From the NCBI GenBank assembly GCA_903895255.1, contig CAITTG010000066.1, positions 1 through 39,441 on the forward strand: a DNA stretch of 39,441 nucleotides, in the 5' to 3' direction. The position numbers and the translations under genes were made by a program. Below are positions 32,365 through 39,441 of this stretch, one piece after another. The notes below the pieces were generated by a model. The model made no database searches, was not told the origin of the DNA, and saw nothing but the letters and a program-made list of their open reading frames with translations. This stretch comes from an uncultured Verrucomicrobia subdivision 3 bacterium (GTDB lineage Bacteria > Verrucomicrobiota > Verrucomicrobiia > Limisphaerales > UBA11358). Positions within the stretch are counted from its first letter, which is position 1; each line of letters begins with the position of its first letter.

Positions 32365-33612
32365 ATGAAACGGCCAATCCCGCTTCCCGCAACGCATGGT
32401 TTCCATGGGTTGACCAAGCCCATTGGCCCAATCTGCAATCTGGATTGCACCTACTGTTTCTACCTCGAAAAGCAATCCCTCTATCCCGAGGAAAAATCCT
32501 GGCGCATGAACGATGCCGTGCTGGAGTCGTACATCCGCCAGTACATCCACAGCCAGCCCGGACCCGAGATCCACTTTGCCTGGCAGGGCGGCGAGCCGAC
32601 CTTGCTGGGCGTGGAGTTTTTTCAGAAGGTCGTGGCCCTGCAACAGAAACATGGCGGCGGCAAGCAGATACACAACGCGCTGCAAACCAATGGCACCCTG
32701 CTGGACGATCGCTGGTGCGAATTCCTGGCGGCCCACCATTTTCTGGTCGGGCTCTCCATCGATGGACCGCGCGAGCTGCACGACCGCTACCGCGTGGACA
32801 AGGGGCAAAAACCGACGTTCGACGCGGTCATGCGCGGACTGGCCTTCCTGAAAAAACACGGGGTGGAATTCAACACCCTGACCGTGGTCAACCGGGCCAA
32901 TTCCCGGGAACCGCTCGCGGTCTATCGTTTTCTCAAGGAAATCGGCAGCGGTTTCCTGCAATTCATCCCGCTGGTGGAGCGCCTGCCCGCCAGCCTCACC
33001 GCCGCGCCGGGACTGACCTTCGCCGAGCCGCCCGATCCGGCGCAACCGCCCGGCCATACCTCATCGGTAACGCCGGAAAGCGTGGAAGCCGTCCAGTACG
33101 GGGCGTTTCTCTGCGGCGTGTTCGATGAATGGGTGCGGCAGGATGTGGGCAAAGTTTTTGTGCAATTGTTTGACGTGGCGCTGGGCAACTGGATGGGCCT
33201 GGGCTCATCGCTCTGTGTCTTCGCGGAACAATGCGGGAGCGCCGTGGCCATTGAGCACAATGGCGACGTGTACAGTTGCGACCATTACGTTTATCCAAAG
33301 TATCGGCTGGGCAACGTCCTGAACCAGGGGCTGGGGGAGATGGTGCGGTCGCCCCGGCAAATCCAGTTTGGCCGGGACAAACAGGCGTCACTCCCGAAGT
33401 ATTGCCTCGCCTGCGAGGTGCGCTTCGCCTGCAACGGCGAATGCCCGAAACACCGGTTCCTGACGACACCGGACGGCGAGTCGGGGCTGAATTACCTTTG
33501 CCCGGCCTACAAGCAGTTTTTCCATCACATTGATCCCTACATGCACACCATGGGCCAGTTGCTGAATGCCGGCCGGGCGGCGGCAGAGATCATGACGATG
33601 GAGGTGGTGTGA
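32365..33612 (+). CDS. Anaerobic sulfatase-maturating enzyme (radical SAM, SPASM)
   Basis: A 415-residue radical SAM enzyme that converts the sulfatase active-site Cys or Ser to formylglycine in the cytoplasm without oxygen. The radical-SAM cluster motif is CNLDCTYC at residues 24-31 (C-x3-C-x2-C), followed by AWQGGEPTLLG and LSIDGPRELHDRYR. A C-terminal SPASM region holds further cysteines (CDHYVYPKYRLGN, YCLACEVRFACNGECPKHR, LCPAY), ligands for two auxiliary 4Fe-4S clusters. The start is the ATG at 32365, with AGGAG 13 bases upstream (rather far) and TTGACA at 32329-32334 as a possible -35. It sits 76 bases after the sulfatase gene, on the same strand. Confidence 0.95.
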   Translation: MKRPIPLPATHGFHGLTKPIGPICNLDCTYCFYLEKQSLYPEEKSWRMNDAVLESYIRQYIHSQPGPEIHFAWQGGEPTLLGVEFFQKVVALQQKHGGGKQIHNALQTNGTLLDDRWCEFLAAHHFLVGLSIDGPRELHDRYRVDKGQKPTFDAVMRGLAFLKKHGVEFNTLTVVNRANSREPLAVYRFLKEIGSGFLQFIPLVERLPASLTAAPGLTFAEPPDPAQPPGHTSSVTPESVEAVQYGAFLCGVFDEWVRQDVGKVFVQLFDVALGNWMGLGSSLCVFAEQCGSAVAIEHNGDVYSCDHYVYPKYRLGNVLNQGLGEMVRSPRQIQFGRDKQASLPKYCLACEVRFACNGECPKHRFLTTPDGESGLNYLCPAYKQFFHHIDPYMHTMGQLLNAGRAAAEIMTMEVV

Positions 33613-33634
33613 GCGAACAGACAGTGCCATGGAT

Positions 33635-35569
33635 TTATTGTTGTTCCCAAAAGTCCCACGCGAGGGGCGGCAGCGTGATGGTGATTTTCTCGCCACTCAA
33701 AGCACCAAGTGCGTTGCCCAAAGTATGGGCTCCCGCATTTTCCGGTGTGTAGCGAAAACCTTTGAACCCTGCATCACGCAGACCGGTGCTTATGGCAAAA
33801 GTGTGTTCGCCCGGCGTGCGGTTGGAAAGCACGATGTTAAGCTTGCCGTCCGGCTTCCGGAACACCAGCACCCGCGCGTCGGGACAATAATTTTTTTCAG
33901 CGATTTGCACAACCACACTGTCCCACGGCATCCGCCTAGTGAAACTGCCGACGGCGTTCCAATTGTAAGGATTGAAAATCCAATGACCGGGTTCCACCAG
34001 CGCTGCCTGGCGCTCGAACGCGACCGCCTGCGAACGGATTTCAATGGGTAGATTCATGCCGATCTCCGCTTTGAAGGTGGCCGCGTCCGCTGCCTCCAGA
34101 AAAACGCTGTGGGAAACGGCCGGGCCGCGGGGCGCGGGGATTTCAATTTTTCCCCGGGGAAACTTGCGCGTGAAAATTGTGTCGGCGCCGCCGTCCCATT
34201 TGGTTTTGAGGTTCGTCCGCTGCCAGGCCGCGTCGAGCTGTGATTCCCCGCTGTCCTGGGCCAGCAACCAGACCGTCACGGGCTGGTTCACTAAAAAGTT
34301 CCAGGCAATGCCTTGGTCATCATGACTGCGTTTGACGGAAATCATTTCCATTTTTCGCAGTGCGTCCGGCAACTGGGAAAATTCCGGCCCACCCGGCCAG
34401 CGGCGAACTATTTCGGCGGAAGGGACTTGGTTGGTGGCGAGCCGCGATTTCCAGAAGCCGAGCGAGTAGCCACTGGCCTCGGCATTTTGGAACGGTTTCA
34501 GCGCGTGGATCCAAAACCAGGTCGGACAGCCGGCGAGCTGGAAAGAATTCATGATGTGCTGGACGGTATTCAGGCAGCGCCCGGGCGTCGCGCCGCCGTT
34601 GAGGTATTCGTATTCATTCTGAAACCACGGGCGCGGCGGGAGCTTGCTGGAGATTTCCGCGGCCACCTGGCGGGGTTTCTCAGAATTTGATCCAACGATG
34701 TGAACGGCATACGCATCCAGCAGCGCGGCGACGTGCGGGTCGCCCGCTCCGGCGGCAATAAATTTAGGAAAAGAACCGCCGGTGTCGGCAAAAATCAAAA
34801 TGTTCGGGTGGCATCGGCGCAACTCGCCCGCGACGGCGGTAAACGCTTGAACATAGGCGGCGGCGCCCGGGTATTCACAAGATGAATAAATGGCATGATT
34901 CACGTCCGGTTCGTTTTGCAGACCGAACATGGAAACTTTTAGTCCAGCATCGTTCAGCGTGTGAATGTCGGTGACGACCGCCTGCGCGAACTCGGCAAGA
35001 AAAAGGTTCGTATCCCCATGAAACACCGGGTCCTCCGCAAACCCGGGGGCGAAGCAGCGGAGGCGGTTTTGGGGATCATTTTCCCGCGCCCCAACGAAAG
35101 CCCGCGTGCCTTTCCAAAAGGGCGCCGGCGACCAATACTCGAAGGACAAGCCTTCCACCCCGGCGGCATCCAGTAATTCGTGCAGCTCCTGCAACTGTTC
35201 CGGCCAGCGCGGTTGCAGCAACTTCTTATCAGCGCCGAGCCCGCGCCAGTACAGTCCGCCCGCGAGCCGACAATAGCGGAACCCCTTCAGCATTTCCGCC
35301 GCCAACCGCAACCGTTCGGTGGGGATCAAATCGTGCGGCACACCGAGCGGTTCGGCTTGCAGCCCCTGATTTCCTGAGCCGATGGAGTCAGCCTGAATTT
35401 CAAAGCCGATGCCCTTGACCACTTGTTTTGTCCGTTCCGCGAAGATGGATACCTCGGTCCGGCTATCAGGAATTTGACGAACCGGTGGGGCCAAATACGA
35501 ATCATCGGCCCGAAGCTGAACCTGCGTCAAAGCCAGGAGGGCGCAAGCCATGGCGAATAATGATTTCAT
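33635..35569 (-). CDS. Secreted GH30-like glycoside hydrolase
   Basis: A 644-residue secreted clan-A (beta/alpha)8 glycosidase. A signal peptide is seen (MKSLFAMACALLALTQVQLR, cleavage near ADD). The acid/base glutamate lies in MFGLQNEPDVNH (Glu220) and the nucleophile is in WFQNEYEYLNGG (Glu319 or Glu321), the usual 4/7 arrangement; FEYWSPAPFWK precedes. The C-terminal part beyond about 420 is a beta-sandwich (VNQPVTVWLLAQDSG, NIVLSNRTPGEHTFAIS), as in GH30 enzymes. GH30 members cut beta-1,6- or beta-1,4-linked glycans such as galactan, glucan or xylan; the exact specificity is not readable. It converges on the maturase gene with a 22-base gap and has a hairpin in its leader. Confidence 0.8.
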   Translation of the reverse strand: MKSLFAMACALLALTQVQLRADDSYLAPPVRQIPDSRTEVSIFAERTKQVVKGIGFEIQADSIGSGNQGLQAEPLGVPHDLIPTERLRLAAEMLKGFRYCRLAGGLYWRGLGADKKLLQPRWPEQLQELHELLDAAGVEGLSFEYWSPAPFWKGTRAFVGARENDPQNRLRCFAPGFAEDPVFHGDTNLFLAEFAQAVVTDIHTLNDAGLKVSMFGLQNEPDVNHAIYSSCEYPGAAAYVQAFTAVAGELRRCHPNILIFADTGGSFPKFIAAGAGDPHVAALLDAYAVHIVGSNSEKPRQVAAEISSKLPPRPWFQNEYEYLNGGATPGRCLNTVQHIMNSFQLAGCPTWFWIHALKPFQNAEASGYSLGFWKSRLATNQVPSAEIVRRWPGGPEFSQLPDALRKMEMISVKRSHDDQGIAWNFLVNQPVTVWLLAQDSGESQLDAAWQRTNLKTKWDGGADTIFTRKFPRGKIEIPAPRGPAVSHSVFLEAADAATFKAEIGMNLPIEIRSQAVAFERQAALVEPGHWIFNPYNWNAVGSFTRRMPWDSVVVQIAEKNYCPDARVLVFRKPDGKLNIVLSNRTPGEHTFAISTGLRDAGFKGFRYTPENAGAHTLGNALGALSGEKITITLPPLAWDFWEQQ

Positions 35570-35895
35570 GGGCTTTCAAAATAAAAGGAAGCCTGGTTTG
35601 CCGCCAGAACCTAAAGCGGATTTGTTATTAGAATTTAGGCGCTCACTGGCGGCAGCATCTGGCGGTTGGCCGAAAAATTAACTGATGGATTATCCAGCTG
35701 CATACTCAAAGCGCGGCTTGCCCAAACACCAGGAAGGGGGAAACCAGTCGGTGGCTGCGGGATAGAATCCGCGAAGCATGGTCATAGCCATATGTGGGCG
35801 TCGGCGCAGGGCTGGTGCAAGTGTGACCGGCGCGGACACTCCCGGGGTAACGAGGCAGCATTGCCGCAGACCAATTTAAAAGGTACACTAAAGGC
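35570..35895. other. Divergent gap between GH30-like and release-factor-like genes
   Basis: 326 bases without a convincing gene. It contains the nested hairpin at 35599-35654 near the GH30 side. The rest (35655-35895) shows nothing I can name; weak AT-rich promoter-like text precedes the release-factor start (AATTTAAAAGGTACACTAAA), with AAAGG about 5 bases before its ATG. Confidence 0.5.
35599..35654 (-). promoter_or_regulatory. Nested hairpin in the leader of the GH30-like gene
   Basis: Outer stem TGCCGCCAG (35599-35607) with CTGGCGGCA (35646-35654), nine perfect pairs; inner stem CCTAAA (35610-35615) with TTTAGG (35634-35639), six perfect pairs around an 18-base loop. On the minus strand it ends 30 bases before the GH30 ATG. 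It could be a leader RNA structure or, as DNA, a repressor site. No known riboswitch class is recognised. Confidence 0.5.
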
Positions 35896-36309
35896 ATGAG
35901 TATTTTGCCCGTCAGCCTGGAAAAGCAGGAGCAGCTCGCGGCGCGCATGACCGCCCTGGGCGTGCGCGAGGCGGACCTTGAGGAATCTTTTGTGCGCTCC
36001 GGCGGGCATGGCGGACAGAACGTCAACAAAGTGGCCACCTGCGTGATGCTCCTGCACCGGCCCACCCAGTTGCGTGTGAAATGCCAGACCACCCGCCAGC
36101 AGGGCATGAACCGCCTGCTGGCCCGCCGAATGTTGCTGGACAAAATCGAGGCGCGGCAAACGGGGTTTGTGACGGAAAAACGGGATGCCGCCGAGAAAAT
36201 CCGCCGCCAGAAAATGCGCCGCAGCCGCCGGTCCAAGGCCAAAATGCTCGCCAACAAGGCGCATCAGGCCACCAAGAAAGGCCTGCGGAAACGCGTGACC
36301 GGCGATTAA
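35896..36309 (+). CDS. Small GGQ release-factor-like protein (peptidyl-tRNA hydrolase domain)
   Basis: A 137-residue protein of the class I release-factor catalytic domain family. It has the universal GGQ in SGGHGGQNVNKVAT (Gly39-Gly40-Gln41), which enters the ribosomal peptidyl-transferase centre to cut peptidyl-tRNA. It lacks the stop-codon-recognition domains of PrfA/PrfB, and its C-terminus is strongly basic (RRQKMRRSRRSKAKML and KKGLRKR). This layout matches ArfB/YaeJ or C12orf65-like ribosome-rescue factors; I cannot decide which. The HRPTQLRVKCQTTRQQGMNR core is typical. Its TAA overlaps the convergent permease gene's stop by four bases. Confidence 0.88.
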   Translation: MSILPVSLEKQEQLAARMTALGVREADLEESFVRSGGHGGQNVNKVATCVMLLHRPTQLRVKCQTTRQQGMNRLLARRMLLDKIEARQTGFVTEKRDAAEKIRRQKMRRSRRSKAKMLANKAHQATKKGLRKRVTGD

Positions 36310-37142
36310 GATTTAATATCCCGCACGTGAAACGCAGTGAAGCCGATGATGAGGAAGGTGAGGTTAAACCCCGCCAGCACACACAGTGATTGCGCCACTT
36401 TCCACCAGGGCACAGGCTGGATCAGGAGATTCTGCCAGATGTTCAAATAATAGGTGAAAAACCAGGGCTGGAGGTCCTTGAAAAAAGGAATCTGCATCAG
36501 CACAAAACTCACGAAGGTCACCGACAGCGCCAGGATGGTGGCGGCCGCGGGCTTCATATTGAAACAGGAAAACATGAAGGCCAGGCTGAGCACCGTGGCG
36601 GCTTTCACCGCCAGAAATACATGCGCCCCGGCGTAATGCCATAACCCCTGCGAGGCGTCCAGCACGCTGAACATTTCCCCGGGAATGAACACAAAGAGTC
36701 CACCCCAGGGGAAAAAACAACTCGCGAAGCCCACACCGATGACCCCGAGCATCGCCACCAGCAAGGTGGAAAAAATCACGCCGGCCAGCCATTTGACCAG
36801 CAACAGGCGGAAGCGCGAAATCGGCCGCGACAGGATCATTCGGAGCGTGCCATCCTCGGCCTCCTTCGCCACGAGATCGCCGCCGATCAGGGTGACGTAG
36901 AGCGGCAGCAGCACATAGGCGATGGGAAAGAGCATGATGGTGGCGATGGTCAGGCTGGTCAGGTATTGGGTGGGGTCGTAACCATTGGTTTCCAGTTGCC
37001 GCACCATGCCGCGCGAGGCGTGGGAGTAGCGGAAGACCAGCACGATGAGCACCTGCGCCCCCAGCAGCGCGCCAAACCCAATGTAGGTGCGCGGCTTGCC
37101 GAAGAGTTTCTGAAGTTCGTTGCGGAGTTGCAGCAAAAGCAT
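36306..37142 (-). CDS. ABC-2 type transporter permease
   Basis: A 278-residue membrane protein with about six hydrophobic segments. The N-terminus LLLQLRNELQKLFGKPRTYI is the cytoplasmic elbow typical of ABC-2 permeases, and the conserved loop GGDLVAKEAEDGTLRMILSRPISR (read in two parts) couples to the ATPase. The C-terminus ends in a short polar tail (FHVRDIKS). It starts 6 bases after the ATPase gene at 37149, so the two form a transporter pair. The substrate is unknown. It is the last gene of the four-gene operon and shares the TTAA of its stop with the opposite gene. Confidence 0.93.
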   Translation of the reverse strand: MLLLQLRNELQKLFGKPRTYIGFGALLGAQVLIVLVFRYSHASRGMVRQLETNGYDPTQYLTSLTIATIMLFPIAYVLLPLYVTLIGGDLVAKEAEDGTLRMILSRPISRFRLLLVKWLAGVIFSTLLVAMLGVIGVGFASCFFPWGGLFVFIPGEMFSVLDASQGLWHYAGAHVFLAVKAATVLSLAFMFSCFNMKPAAATILALSVTFVSFVLMQIPFFKDLQPWFFTYYLNIWQNLLIQPVPWWKVAQSLCVLAGFNLTFLIIGFTAFHVRDIKS

Positions 37143-37148
37143 GGCAGG

Positions 37149-38063
37149 TTAAAGCAGGCCTGGCGGTTTCACCCGGCTGTCCTTCATCAGGGACAGGTAA
37201 AAATGTTCCAGCGTGGGCTCCTCGGGGGCAATTTCGTAGACGGCCATCCCCAGCTCCACCAGGCGGCGGACCACCTGTTCGGGCCCGGCCGCCGGGGCCA
37301 GTTCAATCAAGCGTTCGTCCCGGGCATCGGTGATGAGGCCAGCCTGGCGCAATTCACGGACGGCGGCGGCAAAATCGCCGGTCCGCAGGCGGAGCCAGTG
37401 GCGGTCCGACCGGATGCCGGTGAGCGGACCTTCAAAAACCTTGCGCCCCTGGTTCAGCACGGCAATACCGGTGCAGAGCTGCTCCACTTCGTTGAGCAAA
37501 TGGGAGGAAAGCAAAATGGTGAGGCCCAACTCGCGGTTCAAGCGCAGGATCGTCAGGCGCAGTTCGTGAATGCCCTCGGGATCGAGGCCATCGCCAGGCT
37601 CGTCGAGAATCAATAAATTTGGATCCGGCAGCAAGGCCTGGGCCAGCGCCAACCGCGTGCGCATGCCATGCGAATACGTCCGCACCTTGCCCTTCTCCCG
37701 GCCGGTGAGCCCCACCCAGTCAATCACCTCGCGAATGCGGGCCGGGGACGTGGGGCCGGTGTAATGGCTGAGAATCTCGAGATTGCGCCAGCCGCTGAGA
37801 TAATCGTAAAACACCGGCGCCTCAAAAATCGCACCCACCCGCTGCAAGGCCTGCTGCCGGTGCGCGGTCACCTCGTAGCCGCCCACCCGGACCTCGCCGT
37901 GCGTGGGCCAGACCTGCCCAAGCATCATGCCGATGGCGGTGCTCTTGCCCGCGCCATTGTGGCCGAGCAGGCCGTAGATCGACCCCGGCGGCACGGTGAG
38001 CGTCAGGTCCTCCACGGCGGTGCGGCGGCCGAACACTTTGACGACATTTTTCAGTTCAATCAC
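37149..38063 (-). CDS. ABC transporter ATP-binding protein
   Basis: A 304-residue ATPase of the ABC-2 export class (CcmA/NatA-like). Motifs: Walker A GHNGAGKST (34-42), a variant signature YSHGM (130-134), Walker B LLILDEPGDGLDP (150-162), and the H-loop LSSHLLNEVEQL (185-196). The C-terminal 80 residues (DFAAAVRELRQAGLITDARD) form the extra domain found in such ATPases. The start is a GTG at 38063 (MIELKNVVKVFG), 22 bases after the pseudopilin stop. It pairs with the permease downstream. Substrate unknown; polysaccharide or lipid export, antibiotic efflux or gliding-type functions are all possible. Confidence 0.95.
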   Translation of the reverse strand: MIELKNVVKVFGRRTAVEDLTLTVPPGSIYGLLGHNGAGKSTAIGMMLGQVWPTHGEVRVGGYEVTAHRQQALQRVGAIFEAPVFYDYLSGWRNLEILSHYTGPTSPARIREVIDWVGLTGREKGKVRTYSHGMRTRLALAQALLPDPNLLILDEPGDGLDPEGIHELRLTILRLNRELGLTILLSSHLLNEVEQLCTGIAVLNQGRKVFEGPLTGIRSDRHWLRLRTGDFAAAVRELRQAGLITDARDERLIELAPAAGPEQVVRRLVELGMAVYEIAPEEPTLEHFYLSLMKDSRVKPPGLL

Positions 38064-38085
38064 AAGGCAGAAAGGTTCGCCGGGC

Positions 38086-38634
38086 TCATTGGGAGGTTCC
38101 CTCCACGACCAGCAAATTTTGAATATGACTGTCCCCGTACAAATAATTAACCCCTTTGGCCGGACCGCGCGCGATATGAAAACTGGCCTTGTCGTACATC
38201 AGGGGGATTTCATTCGGCTTAAAGTTAAGGCCAAACACCTGCAAATGATCGGCATTCTGGCCGTTCAACAGACTGTTCCAGGAATAACTGGAGCCTGTCT
38301 GCTGGTAGAGCCCCTGCTTGTCCGATGGACAGTCCATGACCGCCGGATTGCCGAGCTGCGGGGCGAGCACGGTGTTGGGACCGGGCAGGACCGGGGTGGG
38401 CGCATTGGTGGAAGTGGAAATGTCCCGCATGACCGGCAGGCGGTTGTTGTTTTCCTGAATATACAACTGCAAGGCCAGTCCGAGCTGATGGAGATTGCTC
38501 ATGCACGCCACCGCGCGCGCGGTTTCTTTGGAGCGGCTCAAGGCGGGGAGCAGCAGCGAGGCCAGGACGCCGATGATCGCCATGACCACCAGCAGTTCCA
38601 AAAGCGTGAAAGCCTGGGGGCGCGCCGGCTTCAT
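38086..38634 (-). CDS. Type IV pilin-like / pseudopilin (prepilin-type N-terminus)
   Basis: A 182-residue secreted or membrane-anchored protein. The N-terminus [20 protein letters not shown] is a prepilin signal: a positive leader, cleavage before Phe9, and Glu at +5 of the mature protein. Position -1 is Ala rather than the usual Gly, a variation I associate with this phylum. The core reads [20 protein letters not shown], and the end has [13 protein letters not shown], matching the class of pseudopilin-like proteins with a terminal D-G/D-S-H motif that is very numerous in Planctomycetes and Verrucomicrobiota. The start overlaps the previous gene's stop by four bases (ATGA). Confidence 0.9.
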   Translation of the reverse strand: MKPARPQAFTLLELLVVMAIIGVLASLLLPALSRSKETARAVACMSNLHQLGLALQLYIQENNNRLPVMRDISTSTNAPTPVLPGPNTVLAPQLGNPAVMDCPSDKQGLYQQTGSSYSWNSLLNGQNADHLQVFGLNFKPNEIPLMYDKASFHIARGPAKGVNYLYGDSHIQNLLVVEGTSQ

Positions 38635-39257
38635 TGCCCGTTGTTTTTCCGGTTGAGTTCCATCACGCTTTGCATCTCCTCCAGCACCGGGGCGAGTTCC
38701 GCCCGGGTCTCCGGCGAGCTTTGGGTGTAGTAGGACTTAAGCCCGATGGTGGTGATTTTATCCTGCAACTCCGGCGTGAGCACGGGCTGGTTGGTGCCTT
38801 TATTCAGGGCATTCTTGGGCGGGATGCCCGCCTGCATCTGGGCTTGGGATTCCCGCAGATTTTTTAGCGTGTTCTCGATGGTTTTTTGCCGGCGCTCCGG
38901 CGGCAGTGCTTCGAAGGCGCCGAGCATCTGTTTGAAGCCGGTGGGCATGGTGGCCTCCAGAAACGCACCCTTCTCCGACTCGGTCATGGCGGCAAACCAG
39001 CGGGCCATGACCTCGCCCCAGACCTGACGTCGTTCTTCGAGGGTCAACCCGTTGAGCATGGCCTCCAGTTTCTGCAGCGCGCGCGCGCGGTCCGCGCCCC
39101 GGAGCCGGGCCAGGTCCACGGACTCCTCGTAGGCGCGCACTTTCTCCGCCGTCAATTTGAGGTGCAGCGCCAGCTGATAGCCCGCCACGGCCAGCAACCA
39201 AATGACAAAAATGCCAGCGGCGGCATAAACCACTGGACGATGTCGTTGCGAGATCAC
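38631..39257 (-). CDS. Membrane-anchored protein of unknown function
   Basis: A 208-residue protein that I do not recognise. It has one N-terminal membrane segment ([20 protein letters not shown], residues 9-28) and a long, charged, mostly helical remainder with [38 protein letters not shown] and [18 protein letters not shown]. The C-terminus is also helical ([18 protein letters not shown]). It likely faces the periplasm. The start is a GTG at 39257. It is the first gene of the operon with pseudopilin, ATPase and permease, so it may help anchor or regulate that unit. The layout is intact. Confidence 0.75.
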   Translation of the reverse strand: MISQRHRPVVYAAAGIFVIWLLAVAGYQLALHLKLTAEKVRAYEESVDLARLRGADRARALQKLEAMLNGLTLEERRQVWGEVMARWFAAMTESEKGAFLEATMPTGFKQMLGAFEALPPERRQKTIENTLKNLRESQAQMQAGIPPKNALNKGTNQPVLTPELQDKITTIGLKSYYTQSSPETRAELAPVLEEMQSVMELNRKNNGQ

Positions 39258-39338
39258 CTCATCAAACTACGCCTTTGAGCGGACAATGCCATAAAAAAGG
39301 AAAGGTCGCACATGGTCGCATCCTGACACTGCCCCGGA

Positions 39339-39441
39339 GTGCGCCCGTCCCCGGGCGCAGCAACGGAGCATCGGGTGAGCCTTGGGGATTAACCTTGGAC
39401 TTGCCCGGCTGTCTGCATTGTTGCGCCCGGGACGGGCGCAC
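39339..39441. repeat. Inverted pair of GC-rich repeats at the window end
   Basis: GTGCGCCCGTCCCCGGGCGC (39339-39358, then AG) has a near-exact reverse complement at 39421-39441, TTGCGCCCGGGACGGGCGCAC. The two copies differ by one C in the middle and the final base, and each is itself partly palindromic (GCGCCCG...CGGGCGC). They sit in the 184-base stretch upstream of the membrane-anchored protein gene. The pair is reminiscent of dispersed intergenic repeats, and the second copy may continue beyond the window. Confidence 0.7.

Noticed and set aside
1..39441. CRISPR arrays, insertion sequences or prophage genes
   Set aside because: No regularly spaced direct repeats, transposase, integrase or phage structural gene is seen; the cassettes in nuo have no mobility gene or visible terminal repeats.

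Overview
The window looks like chromosomal DNA of a GC-rich Verrucomicrobiota bacterium, probably subdivision 3 (Limisphaerales/Pedosphaera-like). This is inferred from the mix of genes: a Tat-exported sulfatase with a radical-SAM maturase, GH106- and GH30-like secreted glycosidases, a beta-strand-repeat surface protein with a C-terminal module I associate with this group, a pseudopilin of the type abundant in it, and palindromic intergenic repeats. No rRNA or other decisive marker gene is present.

Positions 1-15,780 hold the start of a YkgJ-family gene (cut by the window edge) and then one very long minus-strand operon for respiratory complex I. Its order is nuoB-C-D-E-F-G-H-I-J-K-L-M-N, read from 15,696 down to 451. 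nuoA is not at its usual place before nuoB, nor elsewhere in the window. A perfect CRP/FNR-type palindrome (TTGTGA-N6-TCACAA) lies just upstream of nuoB. The operon is unusual because three two-gene cassettes of non-respiratory genes sit inside it in the same direction: a small protein plus a nucleotidyltransferase between nuoE and nuoF, a DUF4160/DUF2442 pair between nuoF and nuoG, and a second DUF4160/DUF2442 pair between nuoH and nuoI. Gaps are a few bases, or the genes overlap, so the cassettes are built into the operon. A tRNA-Gln(CUG) gene with its own promoter lies antisense in the nuoE-nuoF gap.

Positions 16,466-21,958 (minus) hold a two-gene unit: a 144-residue protein that reads as a ubiquitin-like/ThiS-MoaD-like beta-grasp protein ending exactly in LAGG-stop, followed by a 1,676-residue DUF4132-family protein with HEAT-like repeats. 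This pair is the best candidate for an undescribed system here.

Positions 22,146-35,569 are mostly secreted carbohydrate-active functions: an SGNH hydrolase, a SIMPL-domain protein, a GH106-like alpha-L-rhamnosidase, a beta-strand-repeat surface protein, a sulfatase and its anaerobic maturase, and a GH30-like glycosidase. A YhbY-type RNA-binding protein is the only housekeeping gene among them. Together they suggest breakdown of a sulfated, rhamnose- or galactose-containing polysaccharide; the substrate is inferred.

Positions 35,896-39,441 hold a small GGQ release-factor-like gene that ends tail-to-tail, with overlapping stop codons, against a four-gene minus-strand operon: an anchored protein of unknown function, a pseudopilin, an ABC ATPase and an ABC-2 permease. 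The window ends in an inverted pair of GC-rich repeats.
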